DNA of 64,000 nucleotides, from the NCBI RefSeq assembly GCF_900115095.1, contig NZ_FOVH01000002.1, forward strand, positions 310,001-374,000, read 5' to 3'. The notes beneath the pieces were generated by a model. The model saw nothing but the letters and a program-made list of their open reading frames with translations. It did no database searches and was not told the origin of the DNA. The translations under genes were made by a program, and so were the position numbers. Shown here piece by piece: positions 7,556-16,732 of this stretch. The DNA comes from Actinomadura madurae. GTDB taxonomy: Bacteria; Actinomycetota; Actinomycetes; Streptosporangiales; Streptosporangiaceae. Each line of letters opens with the position of its first letter. Positions within the stretch are counted from its first letter, which is position 1.

Positions 7556-8592
7556 GGCGGGTCGTGGTCGCGGGCGGTGTCGCCGTCGTGGTCGTGGGCG
7601 GGGGTGGTGCCCTGGCCTGGACGCTGGACGGGGGTGAGGCGGCGGCCGGGCACGCGCCCCCGCTGGCCACCGCCGCGGTGAGTCGGGGTGATCTCGTTGA
7701 TACCGAGAAGGTCGACGGGACGCTCACTTATGGCGACTCCCGTGAGGTGTGGGCGGGTGGGTCCGGGGTCGTGACGTGGGCGCCGGAGCCGGGGCGGACG
7801 GTCAAGCGGGGCGGGACGCTGCTCAAGGTGGCGGGGCGGCCGGTCACGTTGATGTACGGCGGTAGCCCCATGTACCGCGTGCTCGGGAACGGAGACTCGG
7901 GGCGCGACGTCCGGCAGCTCGAAGAGAACCTGAAGGCGCTCGGCTACGGCGGCATGACCGTGGACGACGAGTTCACCGGGGCGACCGAGACGGCGGTCAG
8001 GGAGTGGCAGGACGACCGGGGCCTCGATGAGACGGGACGGGTCGACGGGAGCCAGGTGGCTTTCCTGGGTGGAGCCGTGCGGGTTCGGGAGGTCAAGGCG
8101 CCGGAGGGGAAGCGGATCGCCCAAGGGCAGCCAGTCTTGACGGTCGCCGGGACGAAGCGGGTCGTCCACGTCGATCTCGACGCCGACAAGCAGGACCTCG
8201 CGAAGAAGGGCGCGGCGGTGTCGGTGGAGCTGCCCGGCGGCAAGACCGTCAAGGGGAAGATCACCGACGTGGGCGGCGTCGCCGAGTCCACCGGGTCGGG
8301 CCAGGAGAAGAAGACCACGGTCGATGTCGACATCTCGATCGGCGGCGGGACGGGGCGCCTGGACGAGGCGCCCGTCACCGTGGAGCTGGAGAGCGAGCGG
8401 AGGAAGGAGGTCCTGTCGGTGCCGGTGGAGGCGCTGCTGGCGCTGCGCGAGGGCGGGTTCGGGGTCGAGGTCGTCGACGCCGCCGGGCGGCGCCTGGTGC
8501 CCGTGGAGGCCGGGGCGTTCGGCGGGGGGCGCGTCGAGATCAGCGGGGCCGGCATCCGCGAGGGCGTGAAGGTCGGGGTGCCGGCCGGATGA
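7552..8592 (+). CDS. Periplasmic adaptor (membrane fusion) protein with peptidoglycan-binding domain
   Basis: A 346-residue protein whose GTG start at 7552 overlaps the lipoprotein stop. An N-terminal hydrophobic anchor ([20 protein letters not shown]) leads to a lipoyl/barrel-type half (about 40-110). A PG_binding_1 domain follows (about 115-170, with [18 protein letters not shown] and [13 protein letters not shown]). Then come HlyD/MacA-like beta domains ([32 protein letters not shown]) and a C-terminal membrane-proximal segment ([11 protein letters not shown]). This fits the Gram-positive MacA-type adaptor of an ABC exporter, with the extra domain docking to the cell wall. It is coupled to the ATPase gene by an ATGA overlap. 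Confidence 0.85.
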   Translation: MRRVVVAGGVAVVVVGGGGALAWTLDGGEAAAGHAPPLATAAVSRGDLVDTEKVDGTLTYGDSREVWAGGSGVVTWAPEPGRTVKRGGTLLKVAGRPVTLMYGGSPMYRVLGNGDSGRDVRQLEENLKALGYGGMTVDDEFTGATETAVREWQDDRGLDETGRVDGSQVAFLGGAVRVREVKAPEGKRIAQGQPVLTVAGTKRVVHVDLDADKQDLAKKGAAVSVELPGGKTVKGKITDVGGVAESTGSGQEKKTTVDVDISIGGGTGRLDEAPVTVELESERRKEVLSVPVEALLALREGGFGVEVVDAAGRRLVPVEAGAFGGGRVEISGAGIREGVKVGVPAG

Positions 8593-9284
8593 GCGCGCAC
8601 GGAATCGTCGAGCTGGCCGGGGTGACCAAGGAGTACGCGGGAGGTGTCGCGGCGTTGCGGGGCGTCGACCTGGTGATCGCGCCGGGGGAGCTGGCCGCGA
8701 TCGTCGGGCCGTCCGGGTCCGGCAAGTCGACGATGCTGCACATGATCGGGACGCTGGACCGGCCCTCCGGGGGCGTGGTGCGGGTCGCCGGGCACGAGGT
8801 CGCCGGCCTCGGCGACCGGGAGCTGTCGGCGCTGCGGGCACGGCACATCGGGTTCGTGTTCCAGCAGTTCCACCTGGCCGCCGGGGTCAGCGCGCTCGAC
8901 AACGTCGCCGACGGCCTGCTCTACAGCGGGGTTCCGCTGAAGGAGCGCAGGGAGCGGGCGCGGGCGGCCCTGGAGCGCGTCGGGCTGGGGGAGCGGACCG
9001 CGCACCGGCCGCACCAGCTGTCGGGCGGCGAGCAGCAGCGGGTCGCGGTCGCGCGGGCCGTCGTGGGGGAGCCGGACCTGCTCCTCGCGGACGAGCCGAC
9101 CGGCAACCTCGACACCGCCGCGGGCGCCGAGGTGCTGGCGCTGCTGGACGAGCTGAACCGCGCCGGCACCACCGTCGCGATCATCACCCACGACCTGGAG
9201 GTCGCCTCCCGCGCGCCGCGCCGGATCAGGCTTCGGGACGGCCTCGTCGTCGCCGACGAGCGAGCGGGGGTGGGCAGCCGATGA
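8589..9284 (+). CDS. ABC transporter ATP-binding protein (MacB/LolD type)
   Basis: A 231-residue ATPase. It has Walker [10 protein letters not shown] (about 38-46), a Q-loop in FVFQQFHL, signature LSGGEQQR, Walker B LLLADEPT, a D-loop NLDTAAG and the switch His in IITHD. The sequence belongs to the LolD/MacB group, which works with FtsX-type permeases and moves or shears molecules at the outer face of the membrane. The start overlaps the adaptor stop by ATGA, and its own stop overlaps the permease start at 9281. Sequence alone does not give the substrate; antimicrobial peptides or lipids are typical. Confidence 0.93.
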   Translation: MSAHGIVELAGVTKEYAGGVAALRGVDLVIAPGELAAIVGPSGSGKSTMLHMIGTLDRPSGGVVRVAGHEVAGLGDRELSALRARHIGFVFQQFHLAAGVSALDNVADGLLYSGVPLKERRERARAALERVGLGERTAHRPHQLSGGEQQRVAVARAVVGEPDLLLADEPTGNLDTAAGAEVLALLDELNRAGTTVAIITHDLEVASRAPRRIRLRDGLVVADERAGVGSR

Positions 9285-10465
9285 GGGCCGGGCTCGCACC
9301 GGCGCGGCTCGGTGCCGGCGACATCGTGCGCGTCGGGCTCGGCGGGCTCCGGGCCCGGCCGGCGCGGGTGGTGCTGTCGGCGCTCGGCATCGCGATCGGG
9401 ATCGCCACGATGGTCGCCGTCATCGGGATCTCGTCGTCCAGCAAGGAGGACCTGCTGCGCAGGCTGGACCGGCTCGGCACGAACCTGCTGACGGCCAAGC
9501 CGGGCGACACGCTGTTCGGCGAGACGGCGGAGCTGCCCGAGACGGCGCCGGAGATGGTGCGCCGCATCGGGCCGGTCACCGCGGTCGGCGCTACCGGCGC
9601 GACCGTCCGCCGCACCGACCGGATTCCGGACGAGGTCACGCAGGGCATCTCCGTGCAGGCCGCCACCACCGACCTGCTCGGCACGCTCGGTGTGGAGACC
9701 GCGAGCGGCCGCGGCATCGACGCGGGCACGGGACGCTATCCCGGCGTCGTCCTCGGCTCGGAGGCGGCGCGGCGGCTCGGGCTGGACCGGGCGGGCGGCC
9801 AGGTGTGGATCGGCGGCCGGTGGTTCGTCGTCCTCGGCGTCCTGCGTCCCGCCGAGCTGGCTCCGGAGATCGACCGCTCCGCCCTCGTCGGGTGGGACGC
9901 GGCGGAGCGCTACCTCGGCTTCGGCGGGCACCCGACGACGATCTACGAGCGGTCCACGGACGCGTCGGTCAACGACGTCCGGGACGTCCTCGCCCGGACG
10001 GTCAACCCCGAGCATCCCGAGGAGGTCGAGGTCAGCCGCCCCTCGGACGCGCTGGAGGCCAAGGCCGCCGCGGCCGGGGCGTTCACCGGGCTGCTGCTCG
10101 GGCTCGGCGCCGTCGCGCTGCTGGTCGGCGGGGTCGGGGTCGCCAACACCATGGTGATCTCGGTGCTGGAGCGGCGCCGCGAGATCGGGCTGCGCCGGTC
10201 CCTCGGCGCGACCCGCGGCCAGGTGCGGGTGCAGTTCCTCGCCGAGTCGCTGCTGCTGTCGGCGTTCGGCGGCGCGGCCGGGGTCGTCCTGGGGGCGGCG
10301 GTGACCACCGGGTTCGCGCTGTGGAAGGGCTGGCCGCCGGTCGTGCCCGCATGGGCGCTCGGCGGCGCCCTCGCCGCGACCCTGGCGATCGGGACGGTCG
10401 CGGGCCTGTATCCGGCGATGCGCGCGGCGCGGCTCCCGCCGACCGCGGCGCTGGCGGCGGCCTGA
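9281..10465 (+). CDS. MacB/FtsX-type ABC transporter permease
   Basis: A 394-residue permease. One N-terminal helix (about 28-50, [20 protein letters not shown]) is followed by a large extracytoplasmic MacB_PCD domain (about 55-270) and three C-terminal helices (about 278-300, 325-350, 360-380) of the FtsX domain, with the coupling motif [16 protein letters not shown]. This is the standard MacB topology. It is the last gene of the four-gene export operon, with four-base overlaps between all members. The operon probably depends on the two-component system at 1-895 through the shared upstream motif. Confidence 0.92.
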   Translation: MRAGLAPARLGAGDIVRVGLGGLRARPARVVLSALGIAIGIATMVAVIGISSSSKEDLLRRLDRLGTNLLTAKPGDTLFGETAELPETAPEMVRRIGPVTAVGATGATVRRTDRIPDEVTQGISVQAATTDLLGTLGVETASGRGIDAGTGRYPGVVLGSEAARRLGLDRAGGQVWIGGRWFVVLGVLRPAELAPEIDRSALVGWDAAERYLGFGGHPTTIYERSTDASVNDVRDVLARTVNPEHPEEVEVSRPSDALEAKAAAAGAFTGLLLGLGAVALLVGGVGVANTMVISVLERRREIGLRRSLGATRGQVRVQFLAESLLLSAFGGAAGVVLGAAVTTGFALWKGWPPVVPAWALGGALAATLAIGTVAGLYPAMRAARLPPTAALAAA

Positions 10466-10544
10466 GTCTGGTCACGCTCCGGCGTCCCGGGGCATGATTG
10501 TCACACCGACGACGATCGCCCCCCGGGGAGGTGCCCGATCCGCC

Positions 10545-10907
10545 ATGCCGGTGCCACGTCCGCTCCGTGAGCGCTGCCGGGAGTTCCTCGGGATCGACGG
10601 GGAGATCCGCTACATCTTCCCCGCGATGGCCTACGGCGGAGGGGCGGGCTTCATCTTCGTCGTCACCGACGAGCAGGTCGCGGTGATCTCCACCGGCTCG
10701 CTGAGCCGCAGCACCCCGAAGACCATCTGGGGCAGCTACCCGCGCGGCACCCGCATCGGGCCGGTGGAGACCGGGGCCGGCGCGTCGTTCGAGTTCGCCG
10801 GCGCCGTGTTCGAGGTGGACGACGAGTACGTCCCGGTCGTCAACGCGGCGGACACCGAGATCTTCGCCCGCGACAGCCTTCCCCGCGACCCCCTGCCCGA
10901 CCTGTGA
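10545..10907 (+). CDS. Small soluble protein of unknown function
   Basis: About 120 residues if it starts at ATG 10545, which lies 13 bases after GGGGAGG; an in-frame ATG at 10494 would overlap the promoter and add 17 residues. It has no signal or membrane helix. The sequence is beta-rich (IRYIFPAMAYGGGAGFIFVVTDEQVAVIST, shown here in part as IRYIFPAMAYGG), with a pattern like bacterial PH-domain proteins that begin with a positive helix and a YIFPA-type strand. I do not recognise the family for certain. It ends 10 bases from the convergent iron permease gene; an imperfect GTGAC/GTCAC hairpin spans the gap. Confidence 0.6.
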   Translation: MPVPRPLRERCREFLGIDGEIRYIFPAMAYGGGAGFIFVVTDEQVAVISTGSLSRSTPKTIWGSYPRGTRIGPVETGAGASFEFAGAVFEVDDEYVPVVNAADTEIFARDSLPRDPLPDL

Positions 10908-10917
10908 CTCCGGAGGG

Positions 10918-11775
10918 TCACGTCGCGGCGGGCTCGGCGGTCGTGGCGGCGGGCCTGGACGCCGACGGGCCGCGCAGGAACAAGAACATCACCGGCACCA
11001 GGTAGGCCGCCCACATGACCAGCTGGAGCCACGTGATCTGCGGGGTGACGTTCAGGACGCCCTGGAAGACCGTCTGCATCCAGTCGCCGGCGTCGCCGAA
11101 CTCGGCGAAGAACAGGTGCGGCTCCAGCGCGACGGCGTGCAAGCCCGGGAACACCTCGGCCTCCTGCAGGTCGTGGAAGCCGTACCCGAACACGCCCGCG
11201 GCGACGACGATGAGCGCGGCGCCCGTCCAGGTGAAGAACCGCCTGAGATTGATCTTGAGGCCGCCCCGGTAGAGCAGGTAGCCGAGCACGACGGCGACGG
11301 CGAGGCCGAGGAGCGCGCCGGTGATCGGCTGGGCGGACCCGCCGGACGAGTTGGAGATGTTCGTCCACAGGAACAGCGCGGTCTCCAGGCCCTCGCGCCC
11401 GACGGCGAGGAACGCGACGGCGGTGAGGGCGAGCGGCCCGACGTTCAGCGCGCCCTCCAGCCTGCCCTCCAGTTCCGCCTTCATGAACCGGGCGGTGCGC
11501 CGCATCCAGAAGACCATCCAGGTCACCAGGCCCACGGCGATGATCGACAGGATGCCGCCGAACAGCTCCTGCGTCTTGAACTGCATCTCCGACGACGCGG
11601 CGCTCAGCGCGATGCCGAACGCGAACGAGAGGGCGACGGCGATCGCGATGCCCGTCCAGACGGGGACGAGGGCCCGGCGGTTGCCGGTCTTCACCAGATA
11701 CGCGATCAGGATGCTCACGACCAGGGCGGCCTCGAGCCCTTCGCGCAGGCCGATGAGGAAGTTGCCCAGTAGCAT
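10918..11775 (-). CDS. efeU: EfeU/FTR1-family iron permease
   Basis: A 285-residue membrane protein with seven predicted helices. It carries the two FTR1-family iron-ligand motifs REGLE: LREGLEAALV (Arg11-Glu15) in helix 1 and GREGLETALF (Arg127-Glu131) in helix 4. These Glu residues move iron through the membrane in Ftr1p and EfeU. ATG 11775 follows GAGGAG with 8-base spacing. A DtxR/IdeR-type box lies 29 bases upstream, so the gene should be repressed when iron is plentiful. The usual partners EfeO and EfeB are not beside it, so either they are elsewhere or the permease works with another donor. Confidence 0.92.
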   Translation of the reverse strand: MLLGNFLIGLREGLEAALVVSILIAYLVKTGNRRALVPVWTGIAIAVALSFAFGIALSAASSEMQFKTQELFGGILSIIAVGLVTWMVFWMRRTARFMKAELEGRLEGALNVGPLALTAVAFLAVGREGLETALFLWTNISNSSGGSAQPITGALLGLAVAVVLGYLLYRGGLKINLRRFFTWTGAALIVVAAGVFGYGFHDLQEAEVFPGLHAVALEPHLFFAEFGDAGDWMQTVFQGVLNVTPQITWLQLVMWAAYLVPVMFLFLRGPSASRPAATTAEPAAT

Positions 11776-11803
11776 CGCCGCACTCCTCGAAGGTCACAGA
11801 CGT

Positions 11804-11822
11804 TTAGGCAAACCTAACCTAA
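11804..11822 (-). promoter_or_regulatory. DtxR/IdeR iron box upstream of efeU
   Basis: On the minus strand the site reads TTAGGTTAGGTTTGCCTAA, matching 16 of 19 positions of the DtxR/IdeR consensus TTAGGTTAGGCTAACCTAA, with both outer half-sites TTAGG and CCTAA intact. It lies 29 bases before the efeU start, where a bound repressor would block transcription. That DtxR/IdeR bind such sites with Fe2+ is established; binding here is inferred. Confidence 0.8.
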
Positions 11823-11895
11823 CCCCGTCCGAACTCCGCGCCCACCCCTCGCGAACCGGCCACTCGACCGCCATCACGGCCGGGCGCTCCAGAAA

Positions 11896-13299
11896 TCAGA
11901 GTTCGCCCTTGGTCTCGAGGCGGAGGAAGGCCTTGGCCAGGGGCTGGGCGGTGAGCCCGACCTGCCAGCCGCGGGCGCCGAGCTCGCGCAGCGCGGCACC
12001 GATCGCGGACGCCGACGACTCGGCGGGCGGCGTCCACGCCAGCCGGCGGACGTAGTCGGGCTGCACCAGGTTCTCCGACGGCATCGAATGCTCGTCGGCG
12101 AGCGCGGCGACGACGGCGCGGGCGGCGGTGAGCCGCTTGGCGGCCTCCGGGTCGCGGTCGGCCCAGCGGTGCGCGGGCGGCGGACCGTCGCCGGGCAGGT
12201 TGGACTCGGGCAGCGCCCGGTCGGAGAGGTCGCGGGCGCGGGCGACGGCGCGCAGCCAGGCCGACTGGTGCCGGCGGGCGCCGCGGCCCCGCATCGTCGG
12301 CAGGGACTGCAGCTCGGCGGGGGTCTTCGGGGCCTTCTGCGCCAGCTCGATGATCGCGGCGTCCTGCAGCACCCGGCCGGGGGACAGGTCCCGCTCGCGG
12401 GCGATCTTGTCGCGCGCCTCCCACACCTCCCGGACGGTGGCGAGCGCCCGCCGGTTGCGCACCCGGTGGATGCCCGACGTGCGGCGCCACGGGTCGGGAC
12501 GCGGCGGCTTCGGCGGCGTGGTCAGGATCGCGGCGAACTCCTCCAGCGCCCACTCCAGCTTGCCCGCGGCCTCCAGCTCCTCCCGCAGCGCGTCGCGCAG
12601 CTCGACCAGCAGCTCGACGTCGAGCGCGGCGTAGCGCAGCCAGTCCTCCGGGAGCGGGCGCGTCGACCAGTCGGCCGCGGAGTGCCCCTTCTCCAGCAGG
12701 TAGCCCAGCACGTTCTCGACCATCGAGCCGAGCCCGACCCGCGGGTAGCCGAGCAGCCGCCCGGCCAGCTCGGTGTCGAACAGCCGCCGCGGCACGAGAC
12801 CGACCTCGGCCAGGCAGGGAAGGTCCTGGTTGGCGGCGTGCAGCACCATCTCGGCGTCGGCGAGCGCCGCGTCCAGCCCGGACAGGTCGGGCAGCGCGAT
12901 CGGGTCGATCAGCACGCTGCCGGCGCCCGCGCGGCGCAGCTGGATCAGGTAGGCGCGCTGCCCGTACCGGTAGCCGGACGCCCGCTCGGCGTCGACCGCG
13001 ACCGGGCCGGTGCCCGCGGCGAACGCCGCGATGACACGTTCCAGATCGGCCGCCGACGTGAGCACCGGGGGGACGCCCTCGCGCGGCTCCAGCAACGGGA
13101 CGGCGGGGGGACCGGTGCCGGCCTCCGCGCCCACCGGGCCCGGTTCCGTCCGGGCCGGGCCTGGAACGCTCCCGGCTTCCGCCGCCTCCGCCGTCTTCTC
13201 CGCACCGGCGCCCGTCTCGGGGCCGGTCGCGCGCGTATCGGACACTCCCACTGCTTCCGTGTTCTCCCCCGCCGCCTCGGTCTCGGACGCTGTGCTCAC
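11896..13299 (-). CDS. rnd: Ribonuclease D-type 3'-5' exonuclease
   Basis: A 467-residue DEDD-family exoribonuclease. A low-complexity Ala/Glu/Thr-rich N-terminus (about 1-70) leads to the exonuclease domain. It has motif I VAVDAERASGYRYGQ (Asp103, Glu105), motif II HAANQDLPCL and motif III YAALDVELL (Tyr and Asp). An HRDC domain follows (about 265-345, RNRRALATVREVWEARDKIA) and a C-terminal actinobacterial extension. GTG 13299 follows GTAGGGGGC; an upstream in-frame ATG would add 21 residues unlike the family. It acts on the 3' ends of structured RNAs. Proximity to a DUF3000 gene and hemE is the usual actinobacterial arrangement. Confidence 0.9.
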   Translation of the reverse strand: MSTASETEAAGENTEAVGVSDTRATGPETGAGAEKTAEAAEAGSVPGPARTEPGPVGAEAGTGPPAVPLLEPREGVPPVLTSAADLERVIAAFAAGTGPVAVDAERASGYRYGQRAYLIQLRRAGAGSVLIDPIALPDLSGLDAALADAEMVLHAANQDLPCLAEVGLVPRRLFDTELAGRLLGYPRVGLGSMVENVLGYLLEKGHSAADWSTRPLPEDWLRYAALDVELLVELRDALREELEAAGKLEWALEEFAAILTTPPKPPRPDPWRRTSGIHRVRNRRALATVREVWEARDKIARERDLSPGRVLQDAAIIELAQKAPKTPAELQSLPTMRGRGARRHQSAWLRAVARARDLSDRALPESNLPGDGPPPAHRWADRDPEAAKRLTAARAVVAALADEHSMPSENLVQPDYVRRLAWTPPAESSASAIGAALRELGARGWQVGLTAQPLAKAFLRLETKGEL

Positions 13300-13318
13300 G
13301 CCCCCTACCGTACGTCGC

Positions 13319-13885
13319 TCAGCCGCCCCCGCCGCCCGGGCGGTCCGGCAGGGCCGCGACACCGGTCGGCGGCAGCCCCGCCGTGGTGCACATCACCTCG
13401 CACCAGGCCAGTACGTGACCGGTGAGATCGTCGCCGGCCGGCGACCAGGAGGCGCGCAGCTCCAGCTCCGTCGTGGACGGCTCGCCGCGCTTGTCGCCGA
13501 AGCTCTCCGACACCGCGCGGGTGACCGTGCCGGAGACGCCGGCGTAGCCGGCGGGCTCCAGCGCCTCCAGCAGCCAGTCCCACGCGACGGAGCCGATCAG
13601 CTCGTCGGCGGCGATGTCGGGCTCCAGGTCGGCGCGGATGTAGGCGACGACGCGGAACCCGTTCGTCCAGCCGGACCGGCCCTCCGGGTCGTACAGCACG
13701 ATCAGCCGCCCGGTGGCGACCTCGGTGTCGTCGTCGCGGTAGACGCTGCCGGACATCGCCGCCGCGTACGGCGCGAGGCGCTGCGGGGCGGGCATGTCCT
13801 CCAGGTCGAGCTCCGGCCGGAGGGCGGGGCCGTCGAGGATCTCGCGCAGCGTGTCGGCGGCCCGCTGGAAGGCAGGTGGGTTCAT
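13319..13885 (-). CDS. DUF3000-family protein
   Basis: A 188-residue cytoplasmic protein matching the actinobacterial DUF3000 family, almost always found between RNase D and hemE. ATG 13885 (MNPPAFQRAADTLREIL) fits the family start; upstream in-frame residues are Pro/Arg-rich and noncoding in character. There is no clear Shine-Dalgarno, so translation may be leaderless. It ends 19 bases from the RNase D start. Features include the acidic N-terminal helix region, LAPYAAAMSGSV, GRLIVLYDPEGR and a Gly-rich tail. The function is unknown; conservation with hemE and rnd suggests a housekeeping role (inference). Confidence 0.85.
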   Translation of the reverse strand: MNPPAFQRAADTLREILDGPALRPELDLEDMPAPQRLAPYAAAMSGSVYRDDDTEVATGRLIVLYDPEGRSGWTNGFRVVAYIRADLEPDIAADELIGSVAWDWLLEALEPAGYAGVSGTVTRAVSESFGDKRGEPSTTELELRASWSPAGDDLTGHVLAWCEVMCTTAGLPPTGVAALPDRPGGGGG

Positions 13886-14039
13886 GGGTGGACCGGCCTG
13901 ATCGCGGGGGAGTGACGGGTTGCGTGGGACCGGCTCGGGCCGGTGGGGCCGGGACGGGGTGCCGCCGCAGGCGGCGACGGGGGGACGCGGAGGGGAGAAA
14001 GGCACGGCACAGGTGGTTTCGTCTCGGGGGCGGGGCCGG

Positions 14040-14279
14040 TCAGGCCACGGCCCGCACGGTGGTGGCGCGGTCCCGCGCCCGTCCGGCGCCGGCCACCCGG
14101 ACGGGGGCCGGGGCGATCACCGGCGGCAGGCCGACCAGGATGGCCGTGCCGCAGTCGGCGCAGGCCCGTTCGGGGCACTCCTCGCCATGACCGTCCGGAC
14201 ACGGCGGCTGCTCGAACACACGTTCATCACCGCAGGTGGAGCAGTACAAGGGGGAACCTCCCTCGGCTATGACACGCAT
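14040..14279 (-). CDS. Small Cys-rich (zinc-ribbon-like) protein
   Basis: A 79-residue protein with seven Cys. Their arrangement is CSTC near residue 13, then CPDGHGEEC, then CADCGTA, with two His. This is the pattern of a small zinc-binding domain, followed by a Pro/Val-rich and Arg-rich tail. It starts at ATG 14279, divergent from hemE 118 bases away. Similar short proteins stand beside hemE in many actinomycetes, but no function is known to me. Size, Cys spacing and context argue that it is a real gene. Confidence 0.65.
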   Translation of the reverse strand: MRVIAEGGSPLYCSTCGDERVFEQPPCPDGHGEECPERACADCGTAILVGLPPVIAPAPVRVAGAGRARDRATTVRAVA

Positions 14280-14396
14280 CACGTTCGCACGCGCCGGTGA
14301 CAGAATGCGGGACTTCGCTCGGCGTGTCCGGAAGTTCATGCCGTCGCAGGCGTCACTCCTGTGCCTTGGCAACGTGTTTCGTGGGACCATCACCCC

Positions 14397-15497
14397 GTGA
14401 CCGCTGACGCCACCCGCCCGAACGACGACTCCGCGAACCCGCCCGGCAGCGGCGGCCTCGCGGACAGCCCCTTCCTGCTGGCCTGCCGGCGGCGGCCCGT
14501 GCCGCACACACCGGTGTGGTTCATGCGCCAGGCGGGCCGCTCCCTGCCGGAGTACCTGCGGGTGCGCGAGGGCGTCCCGATGCTGGAGTCGTGCACCCGG
14601 CCGGACATGATCGTGGAGATCACCATGCAGCCGGTGCGCCGGTACGCGGTGGACGCGGCGATCTTCTACAGCGACATCATGGTCCCGCTCAAGGCGATCG
14701 GGGTCGACCTCGACATCAAGCCGGGCGTCGGGCCGGTCATCGCCGACCCGGTCCGCACCCCGGCCGATCTGGACGCGCTGCGCCGGCTCGACCCCGGCGA
14801 CGTCCCGTACGTGACGGAGGCCGTCGAGGGTCTGGTCGGCGAGCTCGGGGACACCCCGCTGATCGGGTTCGCCGGCGGCCCGTTCACGCTCGCCTCGTAC
14901 CTGATCGAGGGCGGCCCGTCCAAGAACCAAGAGCGCACCAAGGCCATGATGTACGGCGAGCCGGAGCTGTGGTCCGGCCTCCTGGGCCGCCTCGCCGACC
15001 TCACGATCGACTTCCTCAAGCTGCAGATCGCGGCCGGCGCGAGCGCGGTGCAGGTCTTCGACTCGTGGGCGGGCGCCGTCGCCGCGCAGGACTACCGCGA
15101 GTCCGTCCTGCCGCACACCCGCCGCATCTTCGCCGAGATCGAGCCGCTCGGCGTCCCGCGCATCCACTTCGGCGTCGGGACGGGCGAGCTGCTCGGCCCG
15201 ATGGGCGAGGCCGGGGCGGACGTCGTCGGCGTCGACTGGCGGGTCCCGCTGGACGAGGCCGTGAGCCGCGTCGAGCCGGGCAAGGCCCTGCAGGGCAACC
15301 TCGACCCGGCGATCCTGTTCGCCCCGTGGGAGACCGTCGAGCACCGGGCCCGCGACGTGCTGGCCCGCGGCCGCACCGCCGAAGGGCACATCTTCAACCT
15401 GGGCCACGGCGTCCTGCCGTCCACGGACCCGGACGTGCTGGCCCGCCTCGCGGACCTCGTCCACGAGGCGAGCGCCGAGGCCGCGCGGCAGGACTGA
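14397..15497 (+). CDS. hemE: Uroporphyrinogen decarboxylase
   Basis: A 366-residue enzyme that removes four carboxyl groups from uroporphyrinogen III to give coproporphyrinogen III in haem synthesis. Family signatures are [15 protein letters not shown] (Arg pair binding substrate carboxylates), [15 protein letters not shown] with the catalytic Asp, [17 protein letters not shown] and FNLGHGVLP. The GTG at 14397 gives the normal length; there is no clear Shine-Dalgarno. The gene belongs to a haem cluster with hemY (16733) and hemQ (18162), separated from them by a DUF4349 lipoprotein gene on the other strand. Confidence 0.97.
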   Translation: MTADATRPNDDSANPPGSGGLADSPFLLACRRRPVPHTPVWFMRQAGRSLPEYLRVREGVPMLESCTRPDMIVEITMQPVRRYAVDAAIFYSDIMVPLKAIGVDLDIKPGVGPVIADPVRTPADLDALRRLDPGDVPYVTEAVEGLVGELGDTPLIGFAGGPFTLASYLIEGGPSKNQERTKAMMYGEPELWSGLLGRLADLTIDFLKLQIAAGASAVQVFDSWAGAVAAQDYRESVLPHTRRIFAEIEPLGVPRIHFGVGTGELLGPMGEAGADVVGVDWRVPLDEAVSRVEPGKALQGNLDPAILFAPWETVEHRARDVLARGRTAEGHIFNLGHGVLPSTDPDVLARLADLVHEASAEAARQD

Positions 15498-15520
15498 GGC
15501 CGCGCGGCCGGGTCCGCGCG

Positions 15521-16534
15521 TCAGGCGGGCGGCGGCGGTCCGGCAGGCCCCGCCGGGCGCTCCGGCGGCGCCCCTTCGCCGGCGCCGACGGCGGCCTTCT
15601 CGGGTTCCGGTGCCGGGGAGGGCGCGCCGGCCGAGCCCCAGCCGGAGAAGCGGTCGCGCAGCCGGTGCCGGAACGCCAGCACGGGGATGCCGAGGACGGC
15701 GGCCGTGACGAGGAACGGCAGCAGCCAGCCCAGCACGGTGGCCAGGCCGCCCACGAAGGCGGTGAACGCGCCCCAGCCGTTCTCCAGGCCGCCGATGAAG
15801 CCGCCGCGGGGCTCCTCCTTCTTCTCGGGCGGCGCGGGCTTGGTCACGAGCGTCACGGTCACGGTCGCGAACGCCGTGCGGTGCGTGAGCGACTTGTGGC
15901 GCGCCTGCAGCGACTCCAGATCGGACTCGCGCTCGGCGATCTCCTCCTCGATGTTGATGATCTCGCTGACCGAGTTCGCGCGGTCGAGCAGCTTGCGGAA
16001 CGACTCCAGCGCGGCCTTCGCCGACCGCACCCGGGCCTCCACGTCGGCGACCTCGCCGGTGACGTCCTCGGCCTGCTGGCTGAGCGAGAGCTTGGTGCCG
16101 AGCTGCGTGCTCAGCTGGTTCAGGACGTCGGTGTACCGGTCGGTCGGGATCTTCAGCGCGATCTCCGAGCGGGCGGGGTCGCTGGACGTCGACTCCTGCT
16201 CGACGTAGCCGCCCGCCGTCGTGACCATCTGCTTGGCCTTGGTGGCGGCGCTCTCCACGTCGCCCGCCCGGACCCGCAGCTGCGCCGAGTGGACGACCTC
16301 GCGCCCGGAGGGCAGGGGCGGCGCCGCCCGGCTCCCGCTCCCAGACCCGCCCCCGGCCTCGCCGGACTGCTGCCTGCCCGCCCCGCTCGTCGCGGCCGGC
16401 GCGCGGGCGCCGCCGCGGTCGACCGCCTCGGAGGACGCCCCCGATGAGTCGTCTCCGCCGCCCGAGCACCCCGCCAGGACCCCGGCGAGCAGCAGGACGA
16501 CCAGTGCACAGGTGATGTTCCTGACGATCCGCAT
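15521..16534 (-). CDS. DUF4349 lipoprotein
   Basis: A 337-residue lipoprotein starting at ATG 16534. Lipobox LAGVLAGC is followed by a Ser/Gly/Ala-rich linker. The DUF4349 domain (about 90-290) begins VHSAQLRVRAGDVESAATKA and contains a long coiled coil (about 160-225, with ARVRSAKAALESFRKLLDRA and EEIAERESDLESLQARHKSL). A C-terminal transmembrane helix (about 270-292) and a short cytoplasmic tail with HRLRDRF follow. It is therefore anchored at both ends. The function is unknown; the coiled coil suggests oligomerisation at the envelope. It sits opposite in strand to the haem genes on both sides. Confidence 0.85.
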   Translation of the reverse strand: MRIVRNITCALVVLLLAGVLAGCSGGGDDSSGASSEAVDRGGARAPAATSGAGRQQSGEAGGGSGSGSRAAPPLPSGREVVHSAQLRVRAGDVESAATKAKQMVTTAGGYVEQESTSSDPARSEIALKIPTDRYTDVLNQLSTQLGTKLSLSQQAEDVTGEVADVEARVRSAKAALESFRKLLDRANSVSEIINIEEEIAERESDLESLQARHKSLTHRTAFATVTVTLVTKPAPPEKKEEPRGGFIGGLENGWGAFTAFVGGLATVLGWLLPFLVTAAVLGIPVLAFRHRLRDRFSGWGSAGAPSPAPEPEKAAVGAGEGAPPERPAGPAGPPPPA

Positions 16535-16732
16535 GGGGCTTGGACGGGGGTGACGCACATCACCGTTCCGGCAGGCGGATCGCGATGCGGGAACGATGAG
16601 GGCACGCGCGGATCACGGCCCGGCTCCCGGCGCTCGCGCCGGCGTCGGTCCAGGTCCGGGCCCCGGATGCGACGCCCGCCGCTCCGGGCGCCCCGGTGCG
16701 CGGTTCCGGGGGGCGTCTGGAAGGCTGGAGGC

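Noticed and set aside
10905..10925. GTGAC/GTCAC hairpin between the small unknown gene and efeU as terminator
   Set aside because: The stem is only about five pairs and overlaps a stop codon; too weak to list as a feature.
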